From Datnioides undecimradiatus (Eukaryota; Chordata; Actinopteri; Lobotiformes; Datnioididae): DNA of 64,000 bases. Positions within the stretch are counted from its first letter, which is position 1, and every line of letters begins with the position of its first letter. Of this stretch, positions 1 to 11,478 are shown piece by piece. The notes under the pieces were generated by a model. The model was not told the origin of the DNA, ran no database searches, and saw only the letters and a program-made list of their open reading frames with translations. Both the position numbers and the translations under genes were made by a program. The DNA lies in assembly GCA_008933995.1 (NCBI GenBank), contig WARS01000012.1, forward strand, positions 1,674,001 to 1,738,000, in the 5' to 3' direction.

Positions 1-835
1 TTCAGACTGACGATCAACAGTTGGTGGACTAAGTTACAGTTTCAACAGCCACACAATGAATACTGAGCAGATGAAGCTCATAACGTTCTCTGTTAAATAC
101 TGTTAATGGGCTTTTTATTTGAAATGTCTCGTATGGAGAGCTGCCTGTGTAGTAGTGATTTACTAAATCCTGGTGACGACGCTGCCCCGCCTCCTCTCCA
201 CGTTAGCAGATGGAGCATGAGCCAAAAAGAATCTAAGTACATGAACAAAGAAATTATCAGCACATTGGTGTATGTGTAAGTTATAATCAGATATTTGATG
301 CTATAACAAGGAGTGCGACATCATGATTGACAGCTCATGTGACAGCTGAGTCGGTCGGGTGTATGGGCGGGCGCTCAATACGTCGTCTCCAATCCTTGAT
401 CACTACTGCATGGACTCTGGGTCCAAATGACTTCATCGTATGATGGCAGTGCCCATATTCTCAATATTTTGGCTCCATTATTGTCCAGTGGGAGGAAGTG
501 GAGATGTGTTGACCAGCTTTACATGCAGTCTGTGGACACGATGTCCTTACTAATACTGAGTGAATGAGTTGATCAGCTACAGAGCTGTAACATTGCAAGA
601 TGATCTGGTTTTGTCCCCCTTCTGTATGAATCAATGCAAAACTGATATGAAAAGGCTCAACATTGGGAGCTGTGAAAGACCGTGGGAAGGTAACAATTTA
701 GTGCAGTTAGAGAGTATAAAATAAGGAATAGTAAACTGTACATAACAAATCTGTGTCATGTTTAGATGCTGTACAAGCAATGGAAATTGAAAACACCAGG
801 ATCTAAGACTCCTTATGCATCTGTGTTGCAACAAA
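1..835. other. Sequence downstream of ikzf5, no gene seen
   Basis: No convincing exon is visible on either strand. Part of it should be the 3' untranslated region of the minus-strand ikzf5 gene, whose stop codon is at 838-836. A minus-strand AATAAA hexamer (plus-strand TTTATT at 114-119) is a possible polyadenylation signal, about 720 nt past the stop. The short open frames here overlap the antisense of the last ikzf5 exon and show no domain. Confidence 0.5.
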
Positions 836-2575
836 TCACTTTTTATGCTGTCCACGGGCAAAATGGCATGCAAAGTCGTATTTGTCCACGCACATATGAC
901 CACAGATGTTGCACTGGAATGGATGTTCGTAGCCATGGCAGCCCATGTGAATGGTGTAGAGGATATTATCCAGAAACTGAACATCACAATGATGGCATTT
1001 ATGTAAGAGCTGTTGGTCCGGTGTGGCCAGGGCAGGGGCCGGTGTGCTGGGTTGGCTGTTGCCAACACTTGCAGTAAGAGTGTTGCTCTCAAAGCTGAGG
1101 CCGGGCACAGGACTGGATCTCCCTTGGCATGAGGTAGGAGACTCTTTAGGTGGTGAAGTCTGTACTCCATTTGAACACACCGCAATGTGTTCACTAGAGA
1201 CCTGCTGTATGAGGATGGGCTTCTCGTCTGTTAAAGACTCTCTGTCTGGGGATGCAGGGGTCTGAGAGTCAGGGTGAAGGTCGGCTAACTGACCGGCAAG
1301 TGTAGAGAGCTGGTCCAGTGGGTTATTAAAAGTCAAACCATTAGCACCTCTGTTGCGACTGTCATTCTCATCTACCTTGGGAAGGTTCTTGTACTCACTA
1401 CTGTTCAAATGGTGGTGGATCTTGTGAGACAAGTCATTCAGATAGTCCGACTTTGGCAATCCCATGGAGGGAGGGTTGAAGTTAATGAGCAGTCGCCTGC
1501 CATAGCCCAGCGAGCTCGTCCTCTTCTGCAGGGAGCTCAGCATTCTCTTGCTGGAGAAAGGAGAGCGGACAACCCTCGTGGGCAGGAGCTTGTGGCGACG
1601 GCGCCGGTGGTGCGACAGGTTGCTACGGTCGCTACAGCGGAAGGTGCAGAGGTCACACTTGTACGGCTTCTCCCCCGTGTGCGAGCGCATGTGGGCTTCC
1701 AAGTGGCGTTCGTATGCTGAAGCAAACGGGCACAGCTGGCAGCGGTGAGGCTTTTCTCCTGAGTGACAGTAACAAAGAAAACAAGTGCAGTCATAATATT
1801 GGTATTGCCATGCATGTTTTACTGTGAAAGAGTAAACAGTGTGTACAGAGTAGTATGTGTGCTGCACTGGTGAGAATACAAAGTGGAGCTATACATTATT
1901 CAAAATAGGGATAGCAAGAAGATCTTTCATCCTTGTCAGGTTGATGCAGGTCAACTTATAACTGTAAATCAAACTGGAACTGTAATTTTCATAAGATATT
2001 CTAAAGAATTTCAAGTTATCCCAACATGTATGTGGCCTATTTATTACTTTGTATTGTTAATTAAAACAACATTGCTTACTATAATTACGTTTCTGGATTA
2101 CCTGCAGTATTTCAAAGGGGTAAGATGTTGCCTTAGTAAATGAGTGCATTGGGAACACTGACCTGTATGGATGCGGATGTGCTCTATTAAACGAGCCATG
2201 CCCTTGTTGGCATAGCTGCAGTAGCTGCACTTGTACTTCCCATCGCAGGTCCTCTCCAGGCCGTCCATCTGTACATCTGACCCATCGTCCATGGACAAGC
2301 TCACCTCCACAGACGGAGGGTCCAGACCATTCTGCTCACCCCTGGGTGCAACTAAAACCAAACGCACAATGAGTTTAACGCGTTATTCTTTCCTTACTAA
2401 AGATGCACCGCTGTATCATTTATTGTGCTCTCTTCCCACCGGCTTGAAACGTCTCCACCGTCTCCTTTTCTCCACAAACAGAGCCTGAGATCATGTTGAC
2501 ATGATGGGTTTGCTGTGTCAAGTATTCTTGAAATTCCCTCACAAAATCCACAGGCTCGGTCTTTATCTCCTCCAT
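836..2575 (-). CDS. ikzf5: Ikaros-family zinc finger protein 5 (Pegasus)
   Basis: Coding exons on the minus strand are 2575-2440, 2351-2163 and 1758-836, all joined in phase 1, giving 415 aa (human IKZF5 is about 419). The protein starts MEEIKTEPVDFVREFQEYL. Three N-terminal C2H2 fingers lie at about residues 87-107, 115-135 and 143-164, with TGEKP linkers, and would bind DNA. Two C-terminal fingers at about 363-383 and 391-413 are the Ikaros-type dimerisation pair. The serine/proline-rich middle keeps the family patches NPLDQLSTLAGQL and GNSQPSTPAPAL. The second exon-exon junction splits the glycine of the first HTGEKP linker. Ikaros-family proteins are nuclear transcriptional regulators; Pegasus is the most divergent and is usually a repressor. 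Identification rests on the whole finger array plus linkage to acadsb. Confidence 0.95.
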
Positions 2576-2860
2576 TCTCCTTCTTCTGTAAAACCTGAAA
2601 TAATCCAGAGGAGATTAGGCGATAGTCAGACGCATCTGCTTTCACACTGACTGCTGATAACATACAGTAGCTAACATAGCTGCCTTGAAAATTCTCAATG
2701 GTTAGCTCGTAGCTATTAACAACAGTGCTAACGTCGATTAGCTAACTCGGCCCTTACAGCATTTTTATTCAACCGTATTATTAACGTAAATGATATAACG
2801 GTAACCTCAAGTGAGGTTCTTACCTATTACCTCTCAGCGTCGGAGTAACATTATCGCTAA
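2576..2860 (-). other. ikzf5: Predicted ikzf5 5' leader with intron
   Basis: On the minus strand the start codon is preceded by a polypyrimidine/TTTTACAG acceptor ending at 2586, so only about 10 nt of leader are in the first coding exon. A good donor (TAATAG|gtaaga) is at 2824/2823. This suggests a 5' UTR intron of about 240 nt and a non-coding exon above 2824. The transcription start is not determinable from sequence alone. Confidence 0.45.
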
Positions 2861-3277
2861 GCAGGGAAAGGGTGAAAATTGGGCCTTGGGGATAAATTAT
2901 CCAGCTAGAATTGTTACCGGGTGAACGCTTCCGTTTTCTGACACGTCTGTGTACCGTGTGCCTACAAACGCAACTGCTGCATTAGGGTACTGTCGGAAAA
3001 AATGCTTCCATCAATTCAGCTCATATAAAAAGTCTCAAAAACGCCTCAAGTCAGTGGAAGATAATATTTTTGTGTGTTATACAGATTAACAAGATCCCTA
3101 AATCGAATTCAGCCTGTTTATGTAATCTGTCAATATTACAGTCTATAATTCAGTTGTAACAATAAATGTTGCCTTTTTCTAGACACAGCTAAGCGCTTTC
3201 AATTTATTTTGCGAATACCTGACTCGTCTAAGGTTCACGTGAACGCAGCATCACATGTAAACATTTTGTAACAAATC
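2861..3277. promoter_or_regulatory. Shared head-to-head promoter ikzf5/acadsb
   Basis: The two genes diverge with only 702 bp between their start codons and roughly 400 bp between likely first exons, the arrangement of a bidirectional promoter. A perfect 12-bp palindrome GTTCACGTGAAC at 3233-3244, with a CACGTG E-box core (USF/MYC/TFE type), lies about 33 bp before the acadsb ATG. I see no TATA box at the expected distance from either gene. The segment holds no coding sequence. Confidence 0.5.
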
Positions 3278-6200
3278 ATGGCTGCCCCGTTGGTCAGGAT
3301 TTTCTCAAAGGTGAGTCTGAATATCATCAATACACAATTATTTATATTGGCACAATGTTTGCGTTGATTTTAATAGATTTCCCACTGTATCGAGGGTTTA
3401 TCCTTGAATTACGTAACCTGGCTGGCTATCACTGTGGTGACGTCCCTAGCTAACAGTCGGCTAATGTTAGCATGAGAGCATTCAAACTAGCTGATTACTG
3501 AAAAAAATCACGTTTTTTTAACTTAGCATTTCGACTCTTGTTTAAAGTGTGCATTTACCAAATGCACGGATAGATACTCACACTGCCGTCTTTCTTGTCC
3601 CCAGTCTTGCAGACAGATTTGTCGACCATGGGGCACATGCCAGGCTGGATGGAGGAGCTTGTCCAACAGACCTGCTCCAGACATGTCTTCAGACCAGGCA
3701 TCTGGGGTGGTCTCCTTTCCTCCTCTCCAGACATATTCAGAGGAGGAGAGCATGATGAGGGAGGCAGGTGAGCTGGTATTCTGCCAACACGTGTCTGTCA
3801 CGCTACTGCTGCTGAGAGCTGGAGACAGAAATTCCTCTAACACTAAACATCTGTCTTGCCCTTTGACAGTGAAGAAATACGCGCAAGAGCGCATTGCCCC
3901 GTTTGTGTCGAAGATGGATGAAAATTCTGCCATGGACGAGGAAGTGATCAAATCTCTCTTTGAACAGGGTGTATGTAATTTCCTTATTGGTGGATTAACA
4001 ACTATAACATTACAATTAAGTCAATTGTATTACATCTTTTCTATCTGTTGACCCTGTTTTTACTTCTTACAGCTCATGGGCATTGAGATTGACCCAGAGT
4101 ATGGCGGCACCGGCTCCTCATTCTTCTCCTCCATCCTGGTCATTGAGGAGCTGGCGAAGGTAGACCCCTCTGTGGCAGTGCTCTGTGACATCCAGAACAC
4201 ACTGATCAACACACTGTTCATCAAACTGGGCACACCAGCGCAGAAAGAGCAGTACCTTAGCCGACTATCAACCGACATGGTGAGCAATCCGAGATCCTGT
4301 CTCTCAGTGTGCAACGCAAAAGACTACATAGTTTTTTTCAAATGGTGTTTGCATCATTGTAGTTAAAGATGAAGATAACAATGACCGTATGACTGTGGAC
4401 ATTCACTGCATTGTTTAACTGCACTTCCTTACATACGATGTCACACAGATTGGAAGCTTCTGCCTCTCTGAAGCAGAGGCGGGGAGTGATGCCTTTGCTC
4501 TGAAGACACGTGCTGAAAAGCATAAAGACTATTTTGTCATTAATGGATCCAAGATGTGGATCAGCAACGCAGAGCATGCAGGTGTTTTCCTGGTGATGGC
4601 CAATGTGGACCCATCTGCTGTAAGTAGCTGCTCATCTTTCCATTCTTGTTACCAACAGCCCCAGGTTGGATCTGAATGTAAAAATACCTAATCTTGTCAT
4701 CTTATATCAAAAAGCTGATGTGCGATTAAGCGTAACGTGCTTAACTGGAATGTGTGCCTTCGCAAAAGCACCCTGCCTTGTGATTGACAGGGTTACAGAG
4801 GCATTACCTGCTTCATCGTGGACCGGGACACGGAGGGGCTTGAGATTTGCAAGAAGGAGAACAAGCTTGGCCTGCGTGCGTCCTCCACCTGCCCGCTCAA
4901 CTTTGACAATGTCAAGGTACTACCAAATACCTTTTATTGTACTGGGCCAATGTGAAACACACGCAACTTGTGACGTATACTAACTTTCTGCCCTCTTTTG
5001 TAGGTACCAGAGAAGAACATCTTGGGAGAGATTGGTCACGGATACAAGTATGCCATTGGGATGTTGAATGAGGGAAGGATTGGGATTGCTGCTCAGGTAA
5101 TTTTACATTGAAAGGTTAGATTGAGCAAGATTAGTAGGTCAGGGTTTGTGTCTTTAAATTACTTAAAATGACCTAACTCAGAATTATAACATATAGAAGA
5201 GAAGTCTTGCATGTACTGACTTCGCCTGTGTGTGTTTCAGATGCTTGGACTGGCACAGGGTTGCTTTGACAACACTATTCCTTACACCAGACAGAGGGTG
5301 CAGTTTGGAAAACGCATCTTTGACTTCCAGGTGAAGATCCGAAACGCACTCCCTTCAGATGAGATGTTTGCAAGTGTTCGCATTATTCTGGAGGCTGCTG
5401 TATTCAGTGATGTTGTTATGGTTATGCATGGTATTCCAGGGCATGCAGCACCAAATAGCCCACGTAGCAACACAGATTGAAGCTGCCCGGCTGCTGACAT
5501 ACAACGCTGCTCGTCTGAAGGAAGCCGGGAGACCTTTCATTAAGGAGGCCTGCATGGCTAAATACTTCGCTGCAGAGGTGAGCGTCCTCATTCGCTGACT
5601 GCACTTGAAGGCACTGGGGGTTTTGTAGCTGTTTTTGTGTCCTTCTGGGATACATTTGATCAGCATAGTTATCTGTTATGTTAGGCTTTTATAAATAAAT
5701 TTTGTATTGTATTTGTATTTGTCAAGATTTTTCTCTCATTTGTCTGTGATTAAACAATAATTACTCTCTCAGTCTGGTGCCGCTAACTTGTCCATAAACT
5801 GTAAAAACAATATTATCAATCTTTTAGAAGCATCTTTCTGGTTGAATTAATGTCATTATAATTACAGATATGTTATGTTGTATCTTCCTCAGCTTGCAAC
5901 CCTAACCACGTCAAAATGCATTGAATGGATGGGAGGGGTAGGCTTCACCAAAGACTACCCCATAGAGAAATACTACAGAGACTGTAAAATAGGTGAGCAT
6001 GACTGGACAAATATTGACTTGAGTTTGCATGCTGTTTGTTACACTGTTGTTAAGGGAACTGCTACTTAAGTTTCAACTGCGGAAAGAACAGAACTCACGA
6101 GGGCTGCAGGAAGGTCAGGTGTAGCTGTTTGTGATTGGACCAGAGTGGGGTGGAGAGAGGGGCTGATAGCGGCGGCTGTAATCGGACTCTACAGGAATTC

Positions 6201-6525
6201 CCCGTCAGAGTGCCGTAGCACCAGCACACTGCCAAGGAAACTGCCAGGGCAAAATGTCATTTCTCCTTTCATCACCGCCATTTTGGCTCTTCGGTTCTCC
6301 AGCTGCAGCACCGGCAGACTGCATATAATAAGCCCCCTTGTCTCCCGCTAGTGAAAGCAGCAGATTCATGTAGGGGGATTTGACAAAATTGACCTTGTTT
6401 TGTTCAGCAGGAATTTGTTCTAATGCTTTGCTTTGTCTCCACGTACAGGTACCATTTACGAGGGAACGACAAATGTCCAGCTAACCACTATGGCCAAGTT
6501 CATTGATAAAGAGTATGACCACTGA
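3278..6525 (+). CDS. acadsb: Short/branched-chain specific acyl-CoA dehydrogenase, mitochondrial
   Basis: Eleven exons: 3278-3310, 3605-3767, 3870-3970, 4073-4279, 4449-4619, 4791-4916, 5004-5096, 5241-5330, 5440-5577, 5893-5992 and 6449-6525. All join in frame to 432 aa, the same length as human ACADSB. The N-terminus ([17 protein letters not shown]...) is basic and lacks acidic residues, as expected for a mitochondrial targeting peptide. The family body is intact: [79 protein letters not shown]. The catalytic base is Glu at about residue 412 in [11 protein letters not shown]. The enzyme oxidises 2-methylbutyryl-CoA and related short branched acyl-CoAs in isoleucine breakdown, passing electrons through FAD to ETF. 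The first exon encodes only 11 residues. Confidence 0.97.
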
Positions 6526-7160
6526 GACCACCTGACCACAGTTGATAGATGAACTTTGCTGTGTTACACTCCATAATTTTTTCCTCAAATGACTTTGGTC
6601 ATTGCTGTAGATTTGCTTTCATGTGTCTGTAGTTTTTTTTGCAGTTTCATATGTTTGTCTGCAGTTTTACCGACCTGAACTCTTGTTAGGTGGTTCCCAC
6701 TACTGATGTTACTGATGTGGTTACGTTTCCTCAGCTTTACGGTTAAACTCGCTCTGGTGTAGTAGTATATTTTCTTCCAAACCTTTCCCAAAGTCAAGGA
6801 ATTAGTTTGTTCTAAGTAGAGCTCTAATAGTATTTGTCCCAGACTGAGATAAGGTTATAAATCATGCCAGAATTACATAACTGATCCATATGTTACAATG
6901 CGAGAGTGACATTTTGAAACACATTGATTTTGCTTGACTGTTTCGGTGCCTTCAGAAGCTTCGCTGTGACCGAGATCAGAGAATAACTAAAAAGTGTGTT
7001 TTCTTTACAGGAAACTCTAAAACAGGTGGTTTGTGACGCGCATATATGCAAAATAGATTCTGTACAGCTGTTTGTTGGGAAAATGAGGAAGTGATTTTCC
7101 ACTGCTCAAAGAAATTAGCTGTAAAGCGTGATCAGTACCTTTGGCAGTATCAATAAACAT
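6526..7160 (+). other. acadsb: acadsb 3' untranslated region (predicted)
   Basis: No coding potential follows the TGA at 6523-6525. An AATAAA polyadenylation hexamer occurs at 7152-7157, which would give a 3' UTR of about 650 nt. No closer canonical signal was found. Confidence 0.45.
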
Positions 7161-10031
7161 ATGCCAATTGTGTTGTCAACCACGTTGTGTGTTGTGGATT
7201 GAAACAAAGTTCTGTCACTAGATGGCAGCATTCTCCAGCGTGACAGCAGCGCTCTGGGTTGAGGCAGCTTCTCACTGAAAGAGCAGCCAATTACCACATC
7301 TTTTAACAGCCTGTCACCTCTAATGATATTTTATATCAATTTAATTATGCTGGTGCTTCAGATGAAGAGAGGCGGCCTTGTATAATTGACTCACTGATCA
7401 TTTTTCAGGTGGTATTGATTACGTTCCAGCCTACGTGTGCCGTGTAAAATGAGGTCCATTGTTTTACACAACACAGGCAAGCCGTGTCCAAGTACACGGA
7501 CCCAAAATGGCCATTAGCCGTGATGACCCCTGTGTATAAATGAACGGTGTGTCTTAAAAGCCATTAATCACTGACAATACTTGATAATATTTATTAAAAT
7601 GGATGGAAAAAAGTCAAATTCATTACTGCTGCATTGATAGCAGTTGGCAGTATTTATGCCAAATTTATTGACCTTCAGAAACCAACGAAGTTAACAGATA
7701 ACAGCGGCATCGTGCTCTCTAACCACATTATGTCATGTTTCATTACGCTGATTACTCTTTGTTTTAACAGGGAAATAACAAAGCAAACAATGTAACGTTA
7801 CACACACAGAAAACTGGTCAAAGAAGTAAAACAGACATATGTTAAGACGTTTTCTGTTGGCAAAGCATTCTCCAACCCAAACATATTAGTTTTAAATCAT
7901 TTCATTAAGCGAATGCGGTTCAATAAACGAAACGCAAACGCTGTCCTGTTTTGTTCCACTCAAAGTGAATTGCCTTTGAGATTTAGTATTGTGCTGATAA
8001 GAGTTTATTCACAGCGTAGTTTATGGTAAATATCCAGTGTCATATCAGATGGTATTTTAAGATGTTCTCAACATAAGAACATCTGATTCAGCCAACATAT
8101 CTCTTGTAGTCATGAAAATAGTGTGTTGTTTGTTTATGGGGTGTCATAAGACATAAGAGGCTTTTCATCATCATATCCTGTCAAAGGAGTTTAATCATAT
8201 ATATTTCATTCATATACCTAATTTAGATTTGGGTCTACTTGTCTTTAATCAGAAATGAACCTCCATACCTAAATCCTTGCCCTGGATCTGATTGACTTGA
8301 ATGTCAACATAAAGATAAGCCTCACATTCACCCGGACATTTCCAAAAATCACTAAAAACAACAACAATTGAGGGAGGAGGGAACTCAGGCCTGCGTTACT
8401 TTGTTTCCCCCTCTGATCCACTCTGACTCGTTCTATCTATTGTGCAAGCCCCCGATTAATGAACATAAGCTGATGGAAACACAGCTATCTGCTTTTCACT
8501 TTGCATTGGCAAGCGCAGCTCAACTAGCCTCGTTCTCCACCCCCATCTTTAACACAGCTATGAGACCTCTAATTATGCAGGGATTCGAGTAGCTTTTCAC
8601 AAAACACAGTGTTGTCCTTTAGAGCTGGAGAGCGCTTCATGAGCTAAAAGGACAGGCTGCATGTTTGTAGGTTGAGCAAATTCAATTGATTTGATTAATT
8701 CCCTCTGTCTACTTTAAGATTGGTTTATATTATTATTGTTAAATGCTTCCTGTGTTGCTTTTTGTGCACTTCTGTTATTGCTGGCCATATAACTAAGTTG
8801 GAACTGTTACCTCATACATAAACACAAAACATATAAGTCCAAAAGCTTTCTTGATGTCTTTTGTCATTACTGTACCATTTTTCCTGTCTATGTCTTCAGC
8901 ATTTTCTCAGTGACTTATGCTCAGTGTCCTACAACAAAGCAATAGCACAGGTCAGCTGTTTAATTAGAATATCCACAATTCATCTGACCTCTCCCTGTTA
9001 AAGTCTTAAACACATGATCTTGAAAGGAAAAAAAAAATTTAATTTAAAGACTTTCAAATGTAAACTCAATCTCCCTCCCAGGTGACTGTGTGTCTTTATC
9101 ACCTAATCTGATCACACTCGATCATATGAATGTCTCATTGGACATACAAATATAATTTGCTGCATCCGAGTACGGGTGGTGTTATTGTAATATGTGACAG
9201 AAACAAGACTTGTTGTGTCATCCTCTTGCATTAGATCACCTGCTGTCCCTGTGGGTTTGCAGGCTTTTGCACAAAGCTGATTTGAAAAGCCTTTATCACA
9301 ATGGTGAGCATTCAATTTGATGTCTGCCTGTAGCACTTCCTGACTAATAAAATTACACTGAAGTCGATGAGCTCTGGTCCAGGACAAAACACGATGCATA
9401 TTGCTTTCCTGTTGCACACAGGTAGAACAGAGGATGTTTGAATATTTGACAGAGCAGATAAATGACAGGTTCAGCCACAGCAGGTCAGTGTGCAACCACC
9501 ACGGTTTATGGTGTCTTCCTTGTTATAAATACAATGCTTTTTATGTCAAAGTGTCACATTTTCACTGTTTTGTGTTTGTGGTGCGTTATATTAGCGCGTA
9601 AAATGTGCGTAATATTTGTGCCAATTAGCCAATATCCTCACAGCTTCATGTTGAGGTGTGATAATCCCTGGACCGTTTATTCAATTTAGTGACAGGTGAT
9701 TGCGGCTCGCACACGCCCCCCAAAAACCCTGAGACATTTTCCTCTTTAATCTAATTGGATGATAAGTGGGTGCGTACTGTTGAGCCCGACGGCAAAACGC
9801 TTGCGCGGCCTTTTCCTTTGGAGTCTATTCTCGTCACAGCCCCTCGCGGTTTCATCTCAAATCCCATTTGCTATTGTACCTGCCCAATAGCAGCGACCGA
9901 GCGCGTTTTAACTCGCATGGCATTTTTTATTTCATCATTACAATCCAGCGCGAGTTTGACGCAGTGATCTCTGCGCTCTCTGTCTGATCATCCTCAGGAG
10001 CTGGACGCAGCTTCGGGCGACTATCTGCTTT
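7161..10031. other. Intergenic acadsb-hmx3, no gene; candidate regulatory DNA
   Basis: No exon with plausible splice sites or recognisable protein was found. Short open frames are not family-like. The stretch 8430-8710 and the last ~300 bp (9650-9960) are less simple in composition than their surroundings and contain ATTA/TAATTA homeodomain cores, so they are the best enhancer or promoter candidates. GC content rises and CpGs appear from about 9770 toward the hmx3 start. Confidence 0.4.
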
Positions 10032-10055
10032 TCTCTCTCTCTCTCTCTCTCTCTT
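10032..10055 (+). repeat. (TC)n microsatellite upstream of hmx3
   Basis: A pure CT dinucleotide tract about 24 bp long lies roughly 110-130 bp before the hmx3 start codon, in the likely promoter or 5' UTR. Confidence 0.9.
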
Positions 10056-10162
10056 TCGCTCGTATGATTTTAACATAGACCATAAATCAAGAACGTCTTT
10101 TTCAAGTGTTTTTAATCCCTTGCTAAGTTTTAATGGTGATCCACATCGGACAGTGAACGGTG

Positions 10163-11324
10163 ATGGCAGACTCTGATGCGCAAGAGACTCGCCAACCTGC
10201 AAAAGACTCGCCGTTCTCCATAAAGAACCTGCTGAACATTGAGGACAAACCCACAAAACCGAAAAGCTTCCTCGGCTCGTCCAAGGGAGTGTTAGAAGGC
10301 AGCTTCTTCTCTCGGCTCGGTGACTTGTCTTTCCCTCGATTTGACTTGCCCACACAGAGAATTGGACTATCGGCGCAATATCTGGAGAGAGCGTCTACCT
10401 GGTGGTACCCATACACGCTCGGAACTCATCTGAGAACTGCAGGTAAATATTATAAACTTCAGTTCTGCACTTAAATAAAAAGTGGTGCTTTTGGGTGAGA
10501 AACGTTTGCATCTCGATTTAAAGCAAAGGGCCTTTCATTTCCTGCTATAATCCCTATCACTATATGAGTAATATGGGATTTCGGTGTTATATCGTCAAGC
10601 TCTTTATTAATATCAATACTTTGACAAAGAGAAAAATAAATGTTTCCACATAATATATAAAATTAAAATACATGTGAAGGATATTACACATCAAATGTTT
10701 AATAGTTTAGAGGATCTTTTTTTAACTGCAGGGTCTGAGAAGGCCAACCTGAGAGAAGCTTCACCGGCACCGGACAGACGCTCCCCGGATCTCCAGAAAA
10801 GTGACCAAGATGCCAAAGAGGAAAGCGCCGACGACGACATAGCGTTGGACGAAAGTGACTCGGAGGAGCCAAAGAAAGAAACAGATCAGGAGGACGAATG
10901 GAGACGAAAAACGGACGAGCTGGATTCCGATAGAAAGCCCTGTCGAAAGAAGAAGACACGCACGGTGTTTTCCAGGAGTCAGGTCTTCCAGTTGGAGTCC
11001 ACCTTCGATATAAAGCGCTACCTGAGCAGCTCGGAGCGGGCAGGCCTCGCCGCTTCCCTGCACCTGACGGAGACGCAGGTGAAAATCTGGTTTCAGAACC
11101 GGAGGAATAAGTGGAAAAGGCAGCTGGCCGCGGAGCTGGAGGCGGCCAACATGAGCCATGCGGCGGCGCAGAGGATTGTGCGGGTTCCAATACTTTACCA
11201 CGAGAACGGAGCCCCAGAAACGACCGGGGGCCCCGCTGCAAACTCACCCAGCAGCCAGTCACTCCTGGCTTTCCCCCACCACATGTACTATTCCCACCCG
11301 GTCCCACTGCTGAGGCCCGTTTAA
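10163..11324 (+). CDS. hmx3: Homeobox protein HMX3 (Nkx5-1), probably the hmx3b-type copy
   Basis: Two exons, 10163-10442 and 10732-11324 (phase 1 junction), encode 290 aa. The start is the ATG at 10163, not the in-frame GTG just before it. N-terminal [11 protein letters not shown] is an eh1-like Groucho-binding motif; GDLSFPRF and [14 protein letters not shown] are HMX3 signatures. An acidic region (ALDESDSEE) precedes the homeodomain at about residues 165-224 ([20 protein letters not shown]... to [15 protein letters not shown]). The C-terminus has [15 protein letters not shown] and ends in VPLLRPV, typical of HMX3; HMX2 ends differently. In vertebrates it specifies inner ear, lateral line and CNS neurons. 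The N-terminal half is more divergent than I recall for zebrafish hmx3a, and no hmx2 follows, which points to hmx3b. Confidence 0.93.
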
Positions 11325-11459
11325 CACTGACTGTGTCATTAAGCGCTGTACATATGTTTTTAAATGAATGAGCTTCATTGAAAAAAAAGACAAAACAAAA
11401 GATTTTGTATATTTTGTAGATTCAATGGACACAAGCTTTTATTATTATTATTATTATTA
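11325..11459 (+). other. hmx3: Start of hmx3 3' UTR ending in an (ATT)n tract
   Basis: The sequence following the TAA is AT-rich and runs into an (ATT)n tract at 11441-11459, which abuts the adapter-like sequence at 11460. An AATAAA at 11803-11808 could be the hmx3 polyadenylation signal if the intervening sequence is genuinely contiguous. Confidence 0.4.
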
Positions 11460-11478
11460 CTGTCTCTTATACACATCT
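11460..11478. other. Tn5/Nextera mosaic-end sequence (probable assembly artefact)
   Basis: The 19 bases CTGTCTCTTATACACATCT are identical to the Tn5 mosaic end used in transposase-based sequencing libraries. Only one copy is present and no transposase gene is nearby. It starts exactly where an (ATT)n microsatellite stops, a typical point for reads to run into adapter. The simplest reading is untrimmed library adapter built into the assembly, so sequence on the two sides may not be truly adjacent. Confidence 0.9.

Noticed and set aside
3523-3951. Minus-strand open frame of 142 codons across acadsb exons 2-3
   Set aside because: Runs through an acadsb intron and two exons in antisense, with no family resemblance.
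6100-6400. GC-richer island in acadsb intron 10 with a CCATTTTGGC (YY1-like) site and TATA-like word
   Set aside because: Could be a cryptic promoter or repeat, but there is no matching exon, start or known family; not enough to call.
10699-11307. Long minus-strand open frame (202 codons) opposite hmx3 exon 2
   Set aside because: It is the antisense shadow of the homeobox exon; the plus frame carries an unmistakable homeodomain and the minus frame has no family features.
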